A stretch of 64,000 nt of DNA from assembly GCF_000427465.1 (NCBI RefSeq), contig NZ_KE386497.1, positions 128,162-192,161 on the forward strand. The letters are read 5' to 3'. This document shows positions 45,850 to 54,822 of this stretch, piece by piece (the stretch's first letter is position 1; each line of letters begins with the position of its first letter). The notes beneath the pieces are model-generated. The model searched no databases and was not told the DNA's origin. It saw only the letters and a list, made by a program, of their open reading frames with translations. This DNA comes from Sinorhizobium arboris LMG 14919 (lineage in GTDB: Bacteria; Pseudomonadota; Alphaproteobacteria; Rhizobiales; Rhizobiaceae). The position numbers were made by a program, and so were the translations under genes.

Positions 45850-46702
45850 CACTCTCTCCCAATTCCAATTGTAGTGGGGTGGCTAAAGTCGCATGCAATC
45901 TAGCAAAAACGACATGCAGGTGAATTGATTCAGATCATGGACAGACTCGCGGAACTCGGGTCGGAAGAGTTATGTGGAACAGGCACGTATCACGTATGTG
46001 GGATGGCGTTCGAGCGGATCAGGGGTCGACTCCACATATGCGGACATTTGCGAAGCATACCAAGGAGCGGCATCGCCGAGAGATTACCGGAAAACACGGC
46101 GCCCGAAGTGACCCCGCAACGCTATTGAGCCACCACGGTGGACACTCTTGCGCTCCGCAGAACCCAACCATTTCAATCTAAACTGACCCCGAAGCCGTAA
46201 TGGGCGGGGAACGCTTCGCCCTCGCTATGGAGTCCTCGTGTTGGCACTGCTCGCGCTTGCCAGTTCGCCAGGAGCGGAGTCGCTCGATGTCGCACCATAT
46301 TTTCCCCAGGAAAGCCTGACACGGCATCTTCGTGAATTCCTTGCACAGGTCGAATCATGGGGAGTTCTATCGGGGAGAATGCAAAGGCCTCGCCACTGCT
46401 CCAATTTCCCTCCTCATCAATTGAGTACCTTGCGCTCCTCGTATCTTGACGGCAAAGTCGCACCCCTGGCCGGTCCGTGATTGAATGCGGCAGAAGTACG
46501 GTGCGTTTACCTTTTTAACTTTCTAACAGCAGTAGATTTCTTTATTGGGCTGACGCGAGCCAGTACGCGCAAAGCGCCGCTCGTTAGTGTCACCGCGCTC
46601 CGCAGTAAGCCAAAGGAGGCTGGTCGACTGGACGAGACGTGGCCCAAGCCGCGATGCTGCGAGTTTAACGCGCAGGACGCGCAGCGAAACAAAGGGGGGA
46701 AG
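45850..46702. other. Degraded region before the EAL gene
   Basis: No intact gene is seen. The stretch near 46095-46200 (ACCCCGCAACGC...CACCACGGTGGACAC) resembles IS-end sequence, but I cannot assign a family. The frame in front of the EAL gene is open from 46481, but lacks protein-like features before 46703. Confidence 0.35.
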
Positions 46703-47527
46703 ATGAACTTCGACGAAGTGGACAATATCGTTCGCACTGCCCTCCAAGCAATGCGACAGGGCCGGATCGGCTTTTCTGTGCAGCAAGTGAATTATGTCGA
46801 TGACCATCACGAGGTGTTATATTCTGAATGTCTGGCGGGACTCCTAAAACTCGATGGTTCCGTGATCACCGCCGGTGAATTTTTGCCCGCGCTAGAGGCA
46901 TCGGCCTATGCGCCCGAATTGGATCGCTGCATTTTGGGCTTGGCCTTCGAATGGTTGTCCAATAGTGCGTGCGGATCGCTCGGATGCAACGTCTCCTCCT
47001 TGAACTTCTCCAGCGGAGAGCAACGGGCGATGCTCTACGACCAGCTCCATCGAAATCGGTCGCTTGCACCGCGACTGGTCTTGGAGATTACTGAGAGCGC
47101 GCCCATGATTGAGAAGTTCGGTGCTGCGGAATTGATTCAAGATTTTCGGAAGCTCGGCTATAGAGTTGCTATTGACGATTTCGGGACTGGTTTCTGGACC
47201 CCCGAAGCTATTTTTTCGGTGGCCGTAGACATCATCAAGATTGACGCGTTCTTCGTTCAGTTGGACGGTCGTCTGAACGCTGACCGCTTGTTGCACCACA
47301 TGGTGGGGTTGGCTTCGTGCGTGGCACCGACCATCGTCGTCGAAGGGATCGAGACTTACGAGCAGCTTACCCTGGCAAGAGCGGCTGGCGCTACCCATGT
47401 CCAGGGATATCTCCTGTCAGAGCCTCCGCTGTTTCCGGTCTTTCGGGGATTGGCACATCACGCCGTTATGGGTAGCACAACCGCGAGTGTGTTGGAGGCT
47501 CCCGGCCTCACGAGGCTGTCGGCCTGA
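46703..47527 (+). CDS. EAL-domain protein, putative cyclic-di-GMP phosphodiesterase
   Basis: A single EAL domain without REC, PAS or GGDEF parts (274 aa, cytoplasmic). The signature glutamate motif is E42-C-L in YSECLAGLL rather than E-A-L. Other metal and substrate residues are present: N in NVSSLNF, E in LEITES, DDFGTG (158-163), K in IIKIDAFFV, E in VVEGIET and QGYLLSEP. So phosphodiesterase activity is likely. The ATG at 46703 follows AAGGGGGGAAG. Lowering c-di-GMP could affect motility or exopolysaccharide during infection. It is monocistronic, with no obvious regulator partner. Confidence 0.88.
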   Translation: MNFDEVDNIVRTALQAMRQGRIGFSVQQVNYVDDHHEVLYSECLAGLLKLDGSVITAGEFLPALEASAYAPELDRCILGLAFEWLSNSACGSLGCNVSSLNFSSGEQRAMLYDQLHRNRSLAPRLVLEITESAPMIEKFGAAELIQDFRKLGYRVAIDDFGTGFWTPEAIFSVAVDIIKIDAFFVQLDGRLNADRLLHHMVGLASCVAPTIVVEGIETYEQLTLARAAGATHVQGYLLSEPPLFPVFRGLAHHAVMGSTTASVLEAPGLTRLSA

Positions 47528-48292
47528 GAACCCTCGTGCTGACTTACTTCGGAGGTTGCTATTCAGCCCGCTCGCCATTGATGCGTCATGCGGCCTCTGA
47601 AGCACAGAACGTAATCCACATTAGACTCTCGCTGAAATGGCGCTTGAGTCTAATGCGAGAATCGGTAGATTCTCGTCTCTTCTTCGCTATTTGATGCAAC
47701 TTCCGGCCTGGCCCATTTCGCTTCTAGGCCGCAAGGAGAGAACCTGGGGCTTTCTTGACCTGCATCGGGATTTCGGTGCGCTCGTCCGGGACGGTGGTCA
47801 GGTTGGCCCCTGCGGAGTGTTCGCAGGGGCCTGTTCACTCATTAGGCATATCTTATGAGTTTCCAGGTAACACCCTTATTGCCGAAGGGCGGCATACGGT
47901 TACCTTTCGCGATTGGGGCGGTGGTTGTCGGCGAGCCGACGACCTCCCAATTTCCACTCTCGGGGCAAATTTCGCCTGTTCGAGCCGTCGTTCCAATGGG
48001 CTTTTTCATTGCACTTACTCCCGCGACTGGTTGATGAAGCTGCCTTTAGGACAAAGATCCAACGCTCTGTTGACTCGGTAAAACTCCGCAAGGCCGACAA
48101 GTCTGAGGCGTCGCGAGCCAAACAGACCTATTGAGAGGCGGGGCCGTCGGCGCGGTCTCGCCCTTTTCTTTTGTGAGACAAAGTCCCGCTGTCAGAAAGG
48201 CCGCCGTTCTAAGGCGAGCAGTTTTCTGCCGCGGTCAGGATTCGATCGCCCGGGCTCACCGTTCGAAAGCGCTCCGACGGAAGGGGCAACGG
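47528..48292. other. Intergenic region, no gene seen
   Basis: Between the EAL gene and the convergent fusion gene I find only open frames of random composition. CCCCTGCGGAGTGTTCGCAGGGG near 47808-47830 could form a hairpin. Confidence 0.4.
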
Positions 48293-49483
48293 TCACAATT
48301 CGGTGTAACGGTATCCAGAACCCCGAACAGTTTGAATGCAGTCCCCACTTTCCTCGCTTAGGTGCTTTAGTTTCTTTCGCAACCGGCTGACATAAACATC
48401 AAGAGTCTTGTCATGGGGATCGAATTCGCGAAAGAAGACGTTCTTGTACAGGAAAGACTTCGAGCAAATTCGGTTTCTGTTTTTGTAAAGCGCTTCAATA
48501 ACACGCGCTTCCGCATCCGTTAGCCGCAGTTCACGCCCACTACATGCCAACACTCTTCTTTGGAGATCGCAGATTACGTGACCCAAAGACAGCAAGTCCC
48601 TTCGTTGCTGTACCGGCTGTTCAGACCTTTGCGTCACGAGCCTCCTCATTCGGGCGTGCAATTCCCGAACATGTAACGGCTTCATGACGTAATCGTCTGC
48701 TCCGAGGTCAATTGCATCGGCACGACTGTCACCGGTCCCCGCCCCGGAAATTAGAATAAGCGGGACATTCGTGTTACAACGAATTGCTTGCAATATCTCG
48801 ATCCCGTTACCATCTGGCAGATTTACGTCGATGACTATCCCGTCAAAGTAGTCGATCTCAGAGCTGTGTACGATGTGTGCAGCCTGCTTGTAGGTCGACA
48901 GAAACCGAAGGCGATCGGAGGCTACCGGCCATGTTAGGCGTATCGTTTCGGCCATCAACGGGTCGTGTTGAATGACTAGTATATCCATTGGGCCTAGGTT
49001 ACGTGCGATGGATACTAACTTGTGTGGGACAGGAGCCGGCATATTGACGCCCGGCCCGATCAGGCCGCGCTTGTTCAGCTCCTGCGTAAAGCGGCGGGTG
49101 GTGCGCTCGAGTTCCTGCGGGCTCCACTCTCGCGGATCAATCTTCAGCGCTCCCTTTGAGCCGTCAAAGGGGTCGTCGACTTGCGAGCATTTGAGCGTCA
49201 TCAGTGCGGCAAGCGCTTCCACCTCTTCGGCATCGGCATTCAACGCGTAGCGGATTCCGCCCTTCACCGGTTCGCGGTGCTCGCTGTGGACCGACCGCCA
49301 GCCGATAAAGCTGTACATGCGGCCACGCAGTCGTACACCGAATCGAACCGTATAGGTCGAATTGCACTGGATGTTTGTCTCTGCCAATCCCCCTGGCAGA
49401 TCAAGAAACGCCATGGCATAACAGAAATTCTGCTCGACATTTTCCGGAAGGCCAGCTGAGTTGGGCTGCATCATTGATCTCAT
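48293..49483 (-). CDS. Fusion of glutamate-dehydrogenase N-terminal domain with OmpR-type response regulator
   Basis: Residues 1-152 match the dimerisation domain of Glu/Leu/Phe/Val dehydrogenases: EPVKGGIRYALNADAEEVEALAALMTLKCSQVDDPFDGSKGALKIDP and ELERTTRRFTQELNKRGLIGPGVNMPAP. The NAD-binding domain is absent. The canonical PFGGAKGG is PFDGSKGA. From residue 166 (MDILVIQHDPLMAETIRL) a full response regulator follows: phospho-acceptor Asp in GIVIDVNLPDGNG, Lys in VMKPLHVREL, then a winged helix ending DKTLDVYVSRLRKKLKHL and TVRGSGYRYTEL. Joined by VPHKLVSIARNLGP. M166 (48988) could be an internal start for the regulator alone. No sensor kinase lies nearby. A single continuous frame without stop supports a real fusion, perhaps from recombination. 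Confidence 0.82.
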   Translation of the reverse strand: MRSMMQPNSAGLPENVEQNFCYAMAFLDLPGGLAETNIQCNSTYTVRFGVRLRGRMYSFIGWRSVHSEHREPVKGGIRYALNADAEEVEALAALMTLKCSQVDDPFDGSKGALKIDPREWSPQELERTTRRFTQELNKRGLIGPGVNMPAPVPHKLVSIARNLGPMDILVIQHDPLMAETIRLTWPVASDRLRFLSTYKQAAHIVHSSEIDYFDGIVIDVNLPDGNGIEILQAIRCNTNVPLILISGAGTGDSRADAIDLGADDYVMKPLHVRELHARMRRLVTQRSEQPVQQRRDLLSLGHVICDLQRRVLACSGRELRLTDAEARVIEALYKNRNRICSKSFLYKNVFFREFDPHDKTLDVYVSRLRKKLKHLSEESGDCIQTVRGSGYRYTEL

Positions 49484-49799
49484 GTCGCTCTCGCTGAACC
49501 GCGTAAATTGTCCGCAAGACGAACGCTGCGTATTAGAGGCATTCCGTCAGGCAATTCAGACTCTCCTTTACCGAAGGGGCAGTAATTGAACCATGCCAAG
49601 CGCTCATTTGAGGTGCGTCAAGGACCGCGTGCGCTCGAATTCTCGTCCAGCCGCTTCGGTCATAGGGACCCACACCCTCATGACACCGATAAGGAGCAGA
49701 AGATGGCGGCAATCGTGAACTCCGCTGGTCCACCGTGGGCACGACAATCGCCGACTCATGAGAGATCGCCAGTTTCTCCGACGCGGCGGCTGCCGATCG

Positions 49800-50576
49800 C
49801 TAGGACGGAAGATACTCTCCACCGTTGACGTCAATGATTGCGCCATTGATGAATTCTGCCTGGTCGGAGGCGAGGAACGCGACCAAAGCGGCGATATCCT
49901 CGGGCCGCCCCATTCGCCCTGAGGGAATCCTGGCAAGTGCGGCTTGTCCAGCTGAACTGTCCGGCGGGGCCATCATCTCCGTCAGTACATTCCCCGGCGC
50001 CACCGTATTGGTCGTGACGCCGTGAGAGGAATATTCGCTCACCAAGGACTTCGCCATTCCTGCCAAGGCTGCCTTGGAGGCCACATAACTTGCCCCCGCA
50101 ATCCGCGGTATTGCCCGGCCAGCGATCGACCCGATGAAGATTATGCGCCCGAACCCTTTGGCGGCCATACCGGGTGCCACCAACTGGCAGCACAGCATGG
50201 CGCCGGTCAGGTTAATGGCGAGGACGTTATTCCACTCACTGAGTGGAATGGCATCAAATGCCAAGCGGTGATGGTTATGTTTTGGAGAGAACCCCGCGTT
50301 ACACACCAGCACTCCAGGAGAGCTCCATGTCTTTTCGACTTGCTCGAAGAACGCCTTCAGCGCGTCGGGTTCTCGTAAATCTACCACTTCGGCGATGACC
50401 TTTTCCGCGCCAAATCTGCGTGAGAGGTCCTCGCGCGCTTTTTCGACACGGGCAGGCTGTGTGCTGAAGATCGCGACGCGGTGACCGATGGCAAGAAGAT
50501 GTTCGGCACAAGCGAGGCCAATGCCAGCCGTGCCACCGGTGACGACCGCGACGCGGGCAGGTGATGCCGTATTCAC
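49800..50576 (-). CDS. Short-chain dehydrogenase/reductase
   Basis: A classical SDR: cofactor motif VVTGGTAGIGLACAEHLL, NAG in VLVCNAGFSP, catalytic Ser in IIFIGSIAGRA, and YVASK with Tyr and Lys. The C-terminal FLASDQAEFINGAIIDVNGGEYLPS is typical of the FabG-like group. Length is 258 aa. The start overlaps the stop of the thiamine-diphosphate enzyme by 4 bp, so the two are translationally coupled. In the operon it would reduce or oxidise the product made by the aminotransferase and TPP enzyme. Substrate is unknown. Confidence 0.9.
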   Translation of the reverse strand: MNTASPARVAVVTGGTAGIGLACAEHLLAIGHRVAIFSTQPARVEKAREDLSRRFGAEKVIAEVVDLREPDALKAFFEQVEKTWSSPGVLVCNAGFSPKHNHHRLAFDAIPLSEWNNVLAINLTGAMLCCQLVAPGMAAKGFGRIIFIGSIAGRAIPRIAGASYVASKAALAGMAKSLVSEYSSHGVTTNTVAPGNVLTEMMAPPDSSAGQAALARIPSGRMGRPEDIAALVAFLASDQAEFINGAIIDVNGGEYLPS

Positions 50577-52312
50577 GCTTCCTCCCCCAGCTTCTCAAAC
50601 AACGAGATCGGCGGAAACGCGCCAGGATCCGTGATCATGTCGATCAAAAGCGGGCCCTGTCCGGAAAGTCCGCGGTCAAGTGCTGCCCCAAGCTCGTCTG
50701 CCCGAGCGATGCGTAGTGCCGGGCACCCGCAAGCTTCTGCAACTTTCGTGTGGTCGACTGCTCTGAAGTGGCAGGCGCTCGTGTAACCCTTAAACTTCAC
50801 CGTCTCGGCGTGCTTCTGAAATCCGAGGATGCCATTGTTGAGGACAACCACGGTCAGCGCGATGTCCAACCGCACTAGTGTCTCCAGTTCGGCCCAGCTA
50901 TGAGCGAATCCGCCGTCCCCCACAATGGCGACGACGGGATGATCCGGACGGGCAATTTTCGCCCCTATCGCAAGAGGAAGTCCCCATCCAAGTCCAGCAA
51001 GGCCGCGCGGCGTGATGAAGCGCATGCCCGCTTGAAGGCTGCGGAGCTGTCCGGTTACCCAGAATGACGAGTAACTGGCGTCGGTGACCATGGTCGTTTC
51101 GGGGGTTAGACGCGCCTGGAGTTCGCGCATGAGAAACTCAGGCCGGATTGGGCCTTCGTTACGATGCGCCACGGCGTGGCGGTCTTCTTCGAACGCCCGC
51201 CAAGCCGCTGCGATTCTCGCCTCGACGCTTGCTCTCGCTCGCTGGCGAACAGCCAAAGACTGCGACGCGATCGCTTCACGGAGCGCACGCAGTGTTTCAG
51301 CGGCCGTACCCACGAGCCGCAGAGCTTCATAGGTGCGCCCGATCTCACCTGGATCGATGTCGATATGCACGATCTTGGCTCCCTGTGGAACCAAGCGCCA
51401 GTTATCCGTTCCGTTCTGGTTGGTACGCGTTCCGACGAGCAAAACGAGGTCGGCCTCGTCGAGAAGGAGCCGACTGTGGCGACCAAGGGATCGGGGACCA
51501 ACAAGAGATCCCAAGACACCCGCGGACAAAGGATGATGTTCGTCCACTGCGCCCTTGCCCATATTCGTCGTGAACACCGGTAGCGACGCCATTTCCTGCA
51601 ACTGGGCGAGCTCCGCCGCGCCGCCGCCGGCGTGAACGCCGCCGCCTGCCAGAACCACGGGTGCGCGGGCCTCAGCTATGGCGCGCGCCGCTTCCGCGAT
51701 CGTCGCGGCGTCCGGCTGCGAGCAATCTAGCGGCCAATGACCGAGGCTAGCGCGACGTTCGAATGTTGGAACGGATGCCTTTTCGCGCAAGAGGTCAGCG
51801 GGAAGCAGCAGCACCGCCGGCCCGGGCCGGCCGGAAGCGGCGGCTGTGAAGGCCGCGTCAATGTAATCATCAATGCGCTCAGCAACCACCACTCGACGGA
51901 TCCATTTGGCGCAGGCCTGGAACAACGCAATGTGATCGAGTTCCTGAAACGCATTGCGGTCGGCCTGATCGCGTTCAACCTCCTGCACCAGAGCCACGAC
52001 CGGCACACTGGCCTTGAACGCTTCAGCCAATGGCGGGACGAGCAAAGTTGCTGCCGGACCATTTTGAGCCGCGGCCACGGCAACTTTGCCAGAGCGACGC
52101 GCATAGCCGTCAGCCATAGCCCCGCCCATGTTTTCCTGCCGATAGGAGACTTGCCGAATACCGATCTTCTCGGCGGCCAGAATCACGGCCGACGGAAGGC
52201 TCTGGGCAAAGATGGCCTCCACGCCATGACGTTGAAGGGCATGAGCAACGCGCTCCGCCACGGTTACCTCAGCAGTGGCGATCATTTCTTTCAATTGGTC
52301 CGAAATGTTCAT
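50573..52312 (-). CDS. Thiamine-diphosphate-dependent enzyme of the acetolactate-synthase type
   Basis: 579 aa with the three-domain layout of ThDP enzymes. The N-terminal catalytic Glu is in SYRQENMGGAMADGYARRSGKVAVA. The middle domain has ARAPVVLAGGGVHAGGG and VLLVGTRTNQNG. The ThDP/Mg motif is GDGGFAHSWAELETLVRLDIALTVVVLNN. It thus probably decarboxylates or ligates a 2-oxo acid. It lies between the class III aminotransferase and the SDR with 4-bp overlaps on both sides. A plausible order is transamination to a keto acid, ThDP-dependent cleavage, then reduction or oxidation. I cannot name the substrate. Confidence 0.88.
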   Translation of the reverse strand: MNISDQLKEMIATAEVTVAERVAHALQRHGVEAIFAQSLPSAVILAAEKIGIRQVSYRQENMGGAMADGYARRSGKVAVAAAQNGPAATLLVPPLAEAFKASVPVVALVQEVERDQADRNAFQELDHIALFQACAKWIRRVVVAERIDDYIDAAFTAAASGRPGPAVLLLPADLLREKASVPTFERRASLGHWPLDCSQPDAATIAEAARAIAEARAPVVLAGGGVHAGGGAAELAQLQEMASLPVFTTNMGKGAVDEHHPLSAGVLGSLVGPRSLGRHSRLLLDEADLVLLVGTRTNQNGTDNWRLVPQGAKIVHIDIDPGEIGRTYEALRLVGTAAETLRALREAIASQSLAVRQRARASVEARIAAAWRAFEEDRHAVAHRNEGPIRPEFLMRELQARLTPETTMVTDASYSSFWVTGQLRSLQAGMRFITPRGLAGLGWGLPLAIGAKIARPDHPVVAIVGDGGFAHSWAELETLVRLDIALTVVVLNNGILGFQKHAETVKFKGYTSACHFRAVDHTKVAEACGCPALRIARADELGAALDRGLSGQGPLLIDMITDPGAFPPISLFEKLGEEA

Positions 52313-53670
52313 TTGCGTGCCTCCCCATTCGAAGACGGCGTGGTCGCTAGAAACCGCTCAAAAACATCGGCAATCTTGTCAATGTCGGCGTCGGTCATGG
52401 CCGTCGACAAGCAGGCCGCGGCGCCGGCGGGCAGAATAATACCTTCGTTGATAAAGAACCGGCTCATCGCTTTCACTGCGGCGGCTTCCTGCGGAGAAGG
52501 GTAGGATGCGCGGTAGTCGCGCGGCAGTGTCTGTTTTGGATGAATGCGAAAGAGCGAAGCCGCGCCGCTGATGACAAAATGCGCCTGGTGCCGGGCGATC
52601 GCAGCAGTAAGGGCGGCGCGCAACCGGTCCCCCATTGCCTCTAGGCGATCAAATGCCGCCTCAGTCATGGCCTCCATGCTGACCCGACCGGCCACCATGG
52701 ACACCGGATTTGCGGAGAAGGTGCCGCCCTGGGCCACCTTGGCTCGGTCAGTGGATCCATCGAACACACTCATCACCCGGCGCGATCCGCCGATGGCGCC
52801 GACGGGGAATCCACCACCGATGATTTTCCCAGCGGCAATCAGATCCGGTTCAATGCCATAGCGTGCGGAAGATCCCCGATAGCTTTGGCGGAGATTAAGG
52901 ACTTCATCGCACACGACAAGAATGCCATGCTGACGCGCCGTTTCTATAACAGCCGTGATAAACTCCGGATCCGGCGGAATAAGGCCACCGCGGCTTGGCA
53001 TCGGGTCAAGCAAGATGCAGGCTAACCGATCAGCAGCAGCGGCAATCCGGCGGCGGGCGCCCTCAGCATCGTTGAAACGGAGAATGACGACCTCGTCAGC
53101 AACAGTTGGCGGTGTACCTACGTAGGACGGAACCGCGATGGGAGCTTCGGGCGAGCCCCAAGTGAATGGCGTACTTCCCTGCCCTGCTTCCGCCCAATCA
53201 TACGAACCGTGATAAGCCCCTTCAATTTTGGCGATGCAAGAACGCCCGGTGAAGGCACGTGCCGCCTTCATGGCGAACATTACGGCTTCGGTACCGGTGT
53301 TGACGAAGCGGATCTGGTCGATCGCGGGAATGCGATCGATCAGGAGCTCCGCAAGATCGATCTCGTGAGCGGTCGGGTTGGAAAAGCAGGTGCCATCACG
53401 AAGGAGACGAGACACCGCATCCATCGCCGGCGCAAACCCGTGCCCGTGGATCAGGGTGGTGAAGTTGTTGTTGAGATCGAGAAAGCGCTGCCCGTCCACG
53501 TCAATCAAATACGCCCCCTCGCCTTTCATCACGTATCGCGGCGTCGGGTCACGCTCAACCGTGGCACGGGTCGTGCCGTCTGGGAAAACGCTCCGGCCGC
53601 GGGCGAATAGCAGCTCTGATTGGGCGTTAGGCAAGGCATTGCTGCGTGACGCCTTGATTTCGTGCAACAT
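52309..53670 (-). CDS. Class III aminotransferase (glutamate-1-semialdehyde aminomutase-like)
   Basis: PLP enzyme of fold type I, class III. It carries YLIDVDGQRFLDLNNNFTTLIHGHG, RFVNTGTEAVMFAMKAARAFTGR, AYHGSYDWAE, DEVLNLRQSYRG and the PLP lysine in LIAAGKIIGGGFPVGAIGG. It resembles GSA aminomutase and beta-amino-acid or beta-transaminases. The ATG at 53670 (MLHEIKASRSN) follows AAGGAGAT; an upstream frame to 53733 overlaps the palindromic operator. Length is 453 aa. First gene after the GntR regulator on the minus strand. It ends with a 4-bp overlap with the ThDP enzyme. Confidence 0.9.
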   Translation of the reverse strand: MLHEIKASRSNALPNAQSELLFARGRSVFPDGTTRATVERDPTPRYVMKGEGAYLIDVDGQRFLDLNNNFTTLIHGHGFAPAMDAVSRLLRDGTCFSNPTAHEIDLAELLIDRIPAIDQIRFVNTGTEAVMFAMKAARAFTGRSCIAKIEGAYHGSYDWAEAGQGSTPFTWGSPEAPIAVPSYVGTPPTVADEVVILRFNDAEGARRRIAAAADRLACILLDPMPSRGGLIPPDPEFITAVIETARQHGILVVCDEVLNLRQSYRGSSARYGIEPDLIAAGKIIGGGFPVGAIGGSRRVMSVFDGSTDRAKVAQGGTFSANPVSMVAGRVSMEAMTEAAFDRLEAMGDRLRAALTAAIARHQAHFVISGAASLFRIHPKQTLPRDYRASYPSPQEAAAVKAMSRFFINEGIILPAGAAACLSTAMTDADIDKIADVFERFLATTPSSNGEARK

Positions 53671-53720
53671 AAAAGGGATCTCCTTAAGATTAAAGACGGG
53701 ATAGAGCCCGCCACGGGTCA

Positions 53721-53734
53721 TTTGTTGCAACAAA
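53721..53734. promoter_or_regulatory. Palindromic operator candidate O1 (upstream of the aminotransferase)
   Basis: TTTGTTGCAACAAA, a perfect 14-bp palindrome 50 bp in front of the aminotransferase start. A nearly identical sequence (13 of 14 bases) lies in the divergent region upstream of gntR and the ABC genes. Confidence 0.7.
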
Positions 53735-53774
53735 AATAGCGAAAGCCGGCGTCAACGCAAGGGATTTTTTGAGC

Positions 53775-54539
53775 TCACGCTCCGAACTGCTCCTCGCGAG
53801 CACGGATTGCCTGCCTCAAGCGGCGATAACCGTCGCGAATGTCATTCTCAAAAGCCGCTCGGACGGCCTCATCGTCACCCTCCCGGAGGCCTTCGATAAC
53901 GACCTCATGGTTGTGCACGCCGTATTTCTGAATAGCGAACTCCGGATAGAGATCGTGAAAGGATGGGCCGATTCGCAGCCACAGGGTTTCAATCGTCGAC
54001 AACAGATGCGGCATGCCGCAGCACCGGTAGACAGCGAAGTGAAACTCCTTGTTTGTTCCGAGTACATCGGCGTATTGCCGTTTTTCGAGACCCTCGTTTA
54101 TCTTCGCCTGCATCTCTTCAAGTGAGTCAGCCAATCCCGTAGGAGCCCGCGCGGCGCCGCGTTCTGCCGCCAATCCTTCCAAGACCAACCGCATAGCCGT
54201 AACTTCCTGAAGCGCTTCCATCGTTAGATGGGGCACAATGACCGTTTTCGGGCCCGAATACACCAGTGCACCTTCTGCGGCGAGACGGTTCAAGGCGTCG
54301 CGCGCCGGCGTGGAACTCACACCCAGCGCATCCGCCACCGCACGCACTGTCAGCTTGCGCCCGGGCTCGAAGACGCCGCGCACTAGCCGCTCTTTCATGG
54401 CCTCATAGGCCATGTCGCCTAGGCGAGCGTGCTTTTTTAGCGGCACAAGATTCATTCCTGGGGCCTCGTGCACCGCGCGACGGTCCTGCTCGGATCCAAA
54501 GATTTCGTCAGAATTTTGCATTTCAGTAATATTCCCCAT
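53775..54539 (-). CDS. GntR-family (FCD domain) transcriptional regulator
   Basis: 254 aa. The N-terminal winged helix is at about residues 40-100 (AYEAMKERLVRGVFEPGRKLTVRAVADALGVSSTPARDALNRLAAEG). The all-helical FCD ligand domain follows (AMRLVLEGLAAERGAARA to FHFAVYRCCGMPHLLSTIETLWLRIGPSF, with HNHEVVIEGLREGDDEAVRAAFENDI), and contains His and Asp residues of the usual metal-binding pocket. It lies between the two candidate operators and most likely controls both the minus-strand enzyme operon and the plus-strand transport/hydrolase operon. FCD regulators bind sugar acids, keto acids or amino acids, in line with the neighbouring genes. Confidence 0.92.
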   Translation of the reverse strand: MGNITEMQNSDEIFGSEQDRRAVHEAPGMNLVPLKKHARLGDMAYEAMKERLVRGVFEPGRKLTVRAVADALGVSSTPARDALNRLAAEGALVYSGPKTVIVPHLTMEALQEVTAMRLVLEGLAAERGAARAPTGLADSLEEMQAKINEGLEKRQYADVLGTNKEFHFAVYRCCGMPHLLSTIETLWLRIGPSFHDLYPEFAIQKYGVHNHEVVIEGLREGDDEAVRAAFENDIRDGYRRLRQAIRAREEQFGA

Positions 54540-54551
54540 TGACAGGTGTAT

Positions 54552-54565
54552 TTTGTTGCATCAAA
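54552..54565. promoter_or_regulatory. Palindromic operator candidate O2 (gntR/ABC divergent region)
   Basis: TTTGTTGCATCAAA lies just upstream of gntR. It differs from O1 by one base. A GntR dimer binding here could control its own gene and the divergent transport operon. Confidence 0.7.
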
Positions 54566-54822
54566 TTACACATAAGCAGTGTATAGGAAAATCTCACTGT
54601 CCAAAAGAAAAAATGGGGAACGCTTGGAGGCCAAGTTTCACGGCCACTTAGGCACGAGATATTGAGGCGCCAACCCAATTGCGCGCCCATTTGCGCGCCC
54701 GCAACAGGGGTCGCAAATCCGCCCGCTCTCCATCGACAAAGCTGTGCCGACGGCACAATGGCTGTTCGTCGTCACTTGGCGACTGAGCGGCCCCACCAGA
54801 CGTGAACGAGAGGATTAGTGAT

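Noticed and set aside
47637..48134. Several plus-strand ORFs of 60-110 codons
   Set aside because: No recognisable motifs and unconvincing starts; they overlap each other in different frames.
49584..49799. Open frames between the fusion gene and the SDR gene
   Set aside because: Both strands are open but neither translation resembles a protein; no start signal fits.
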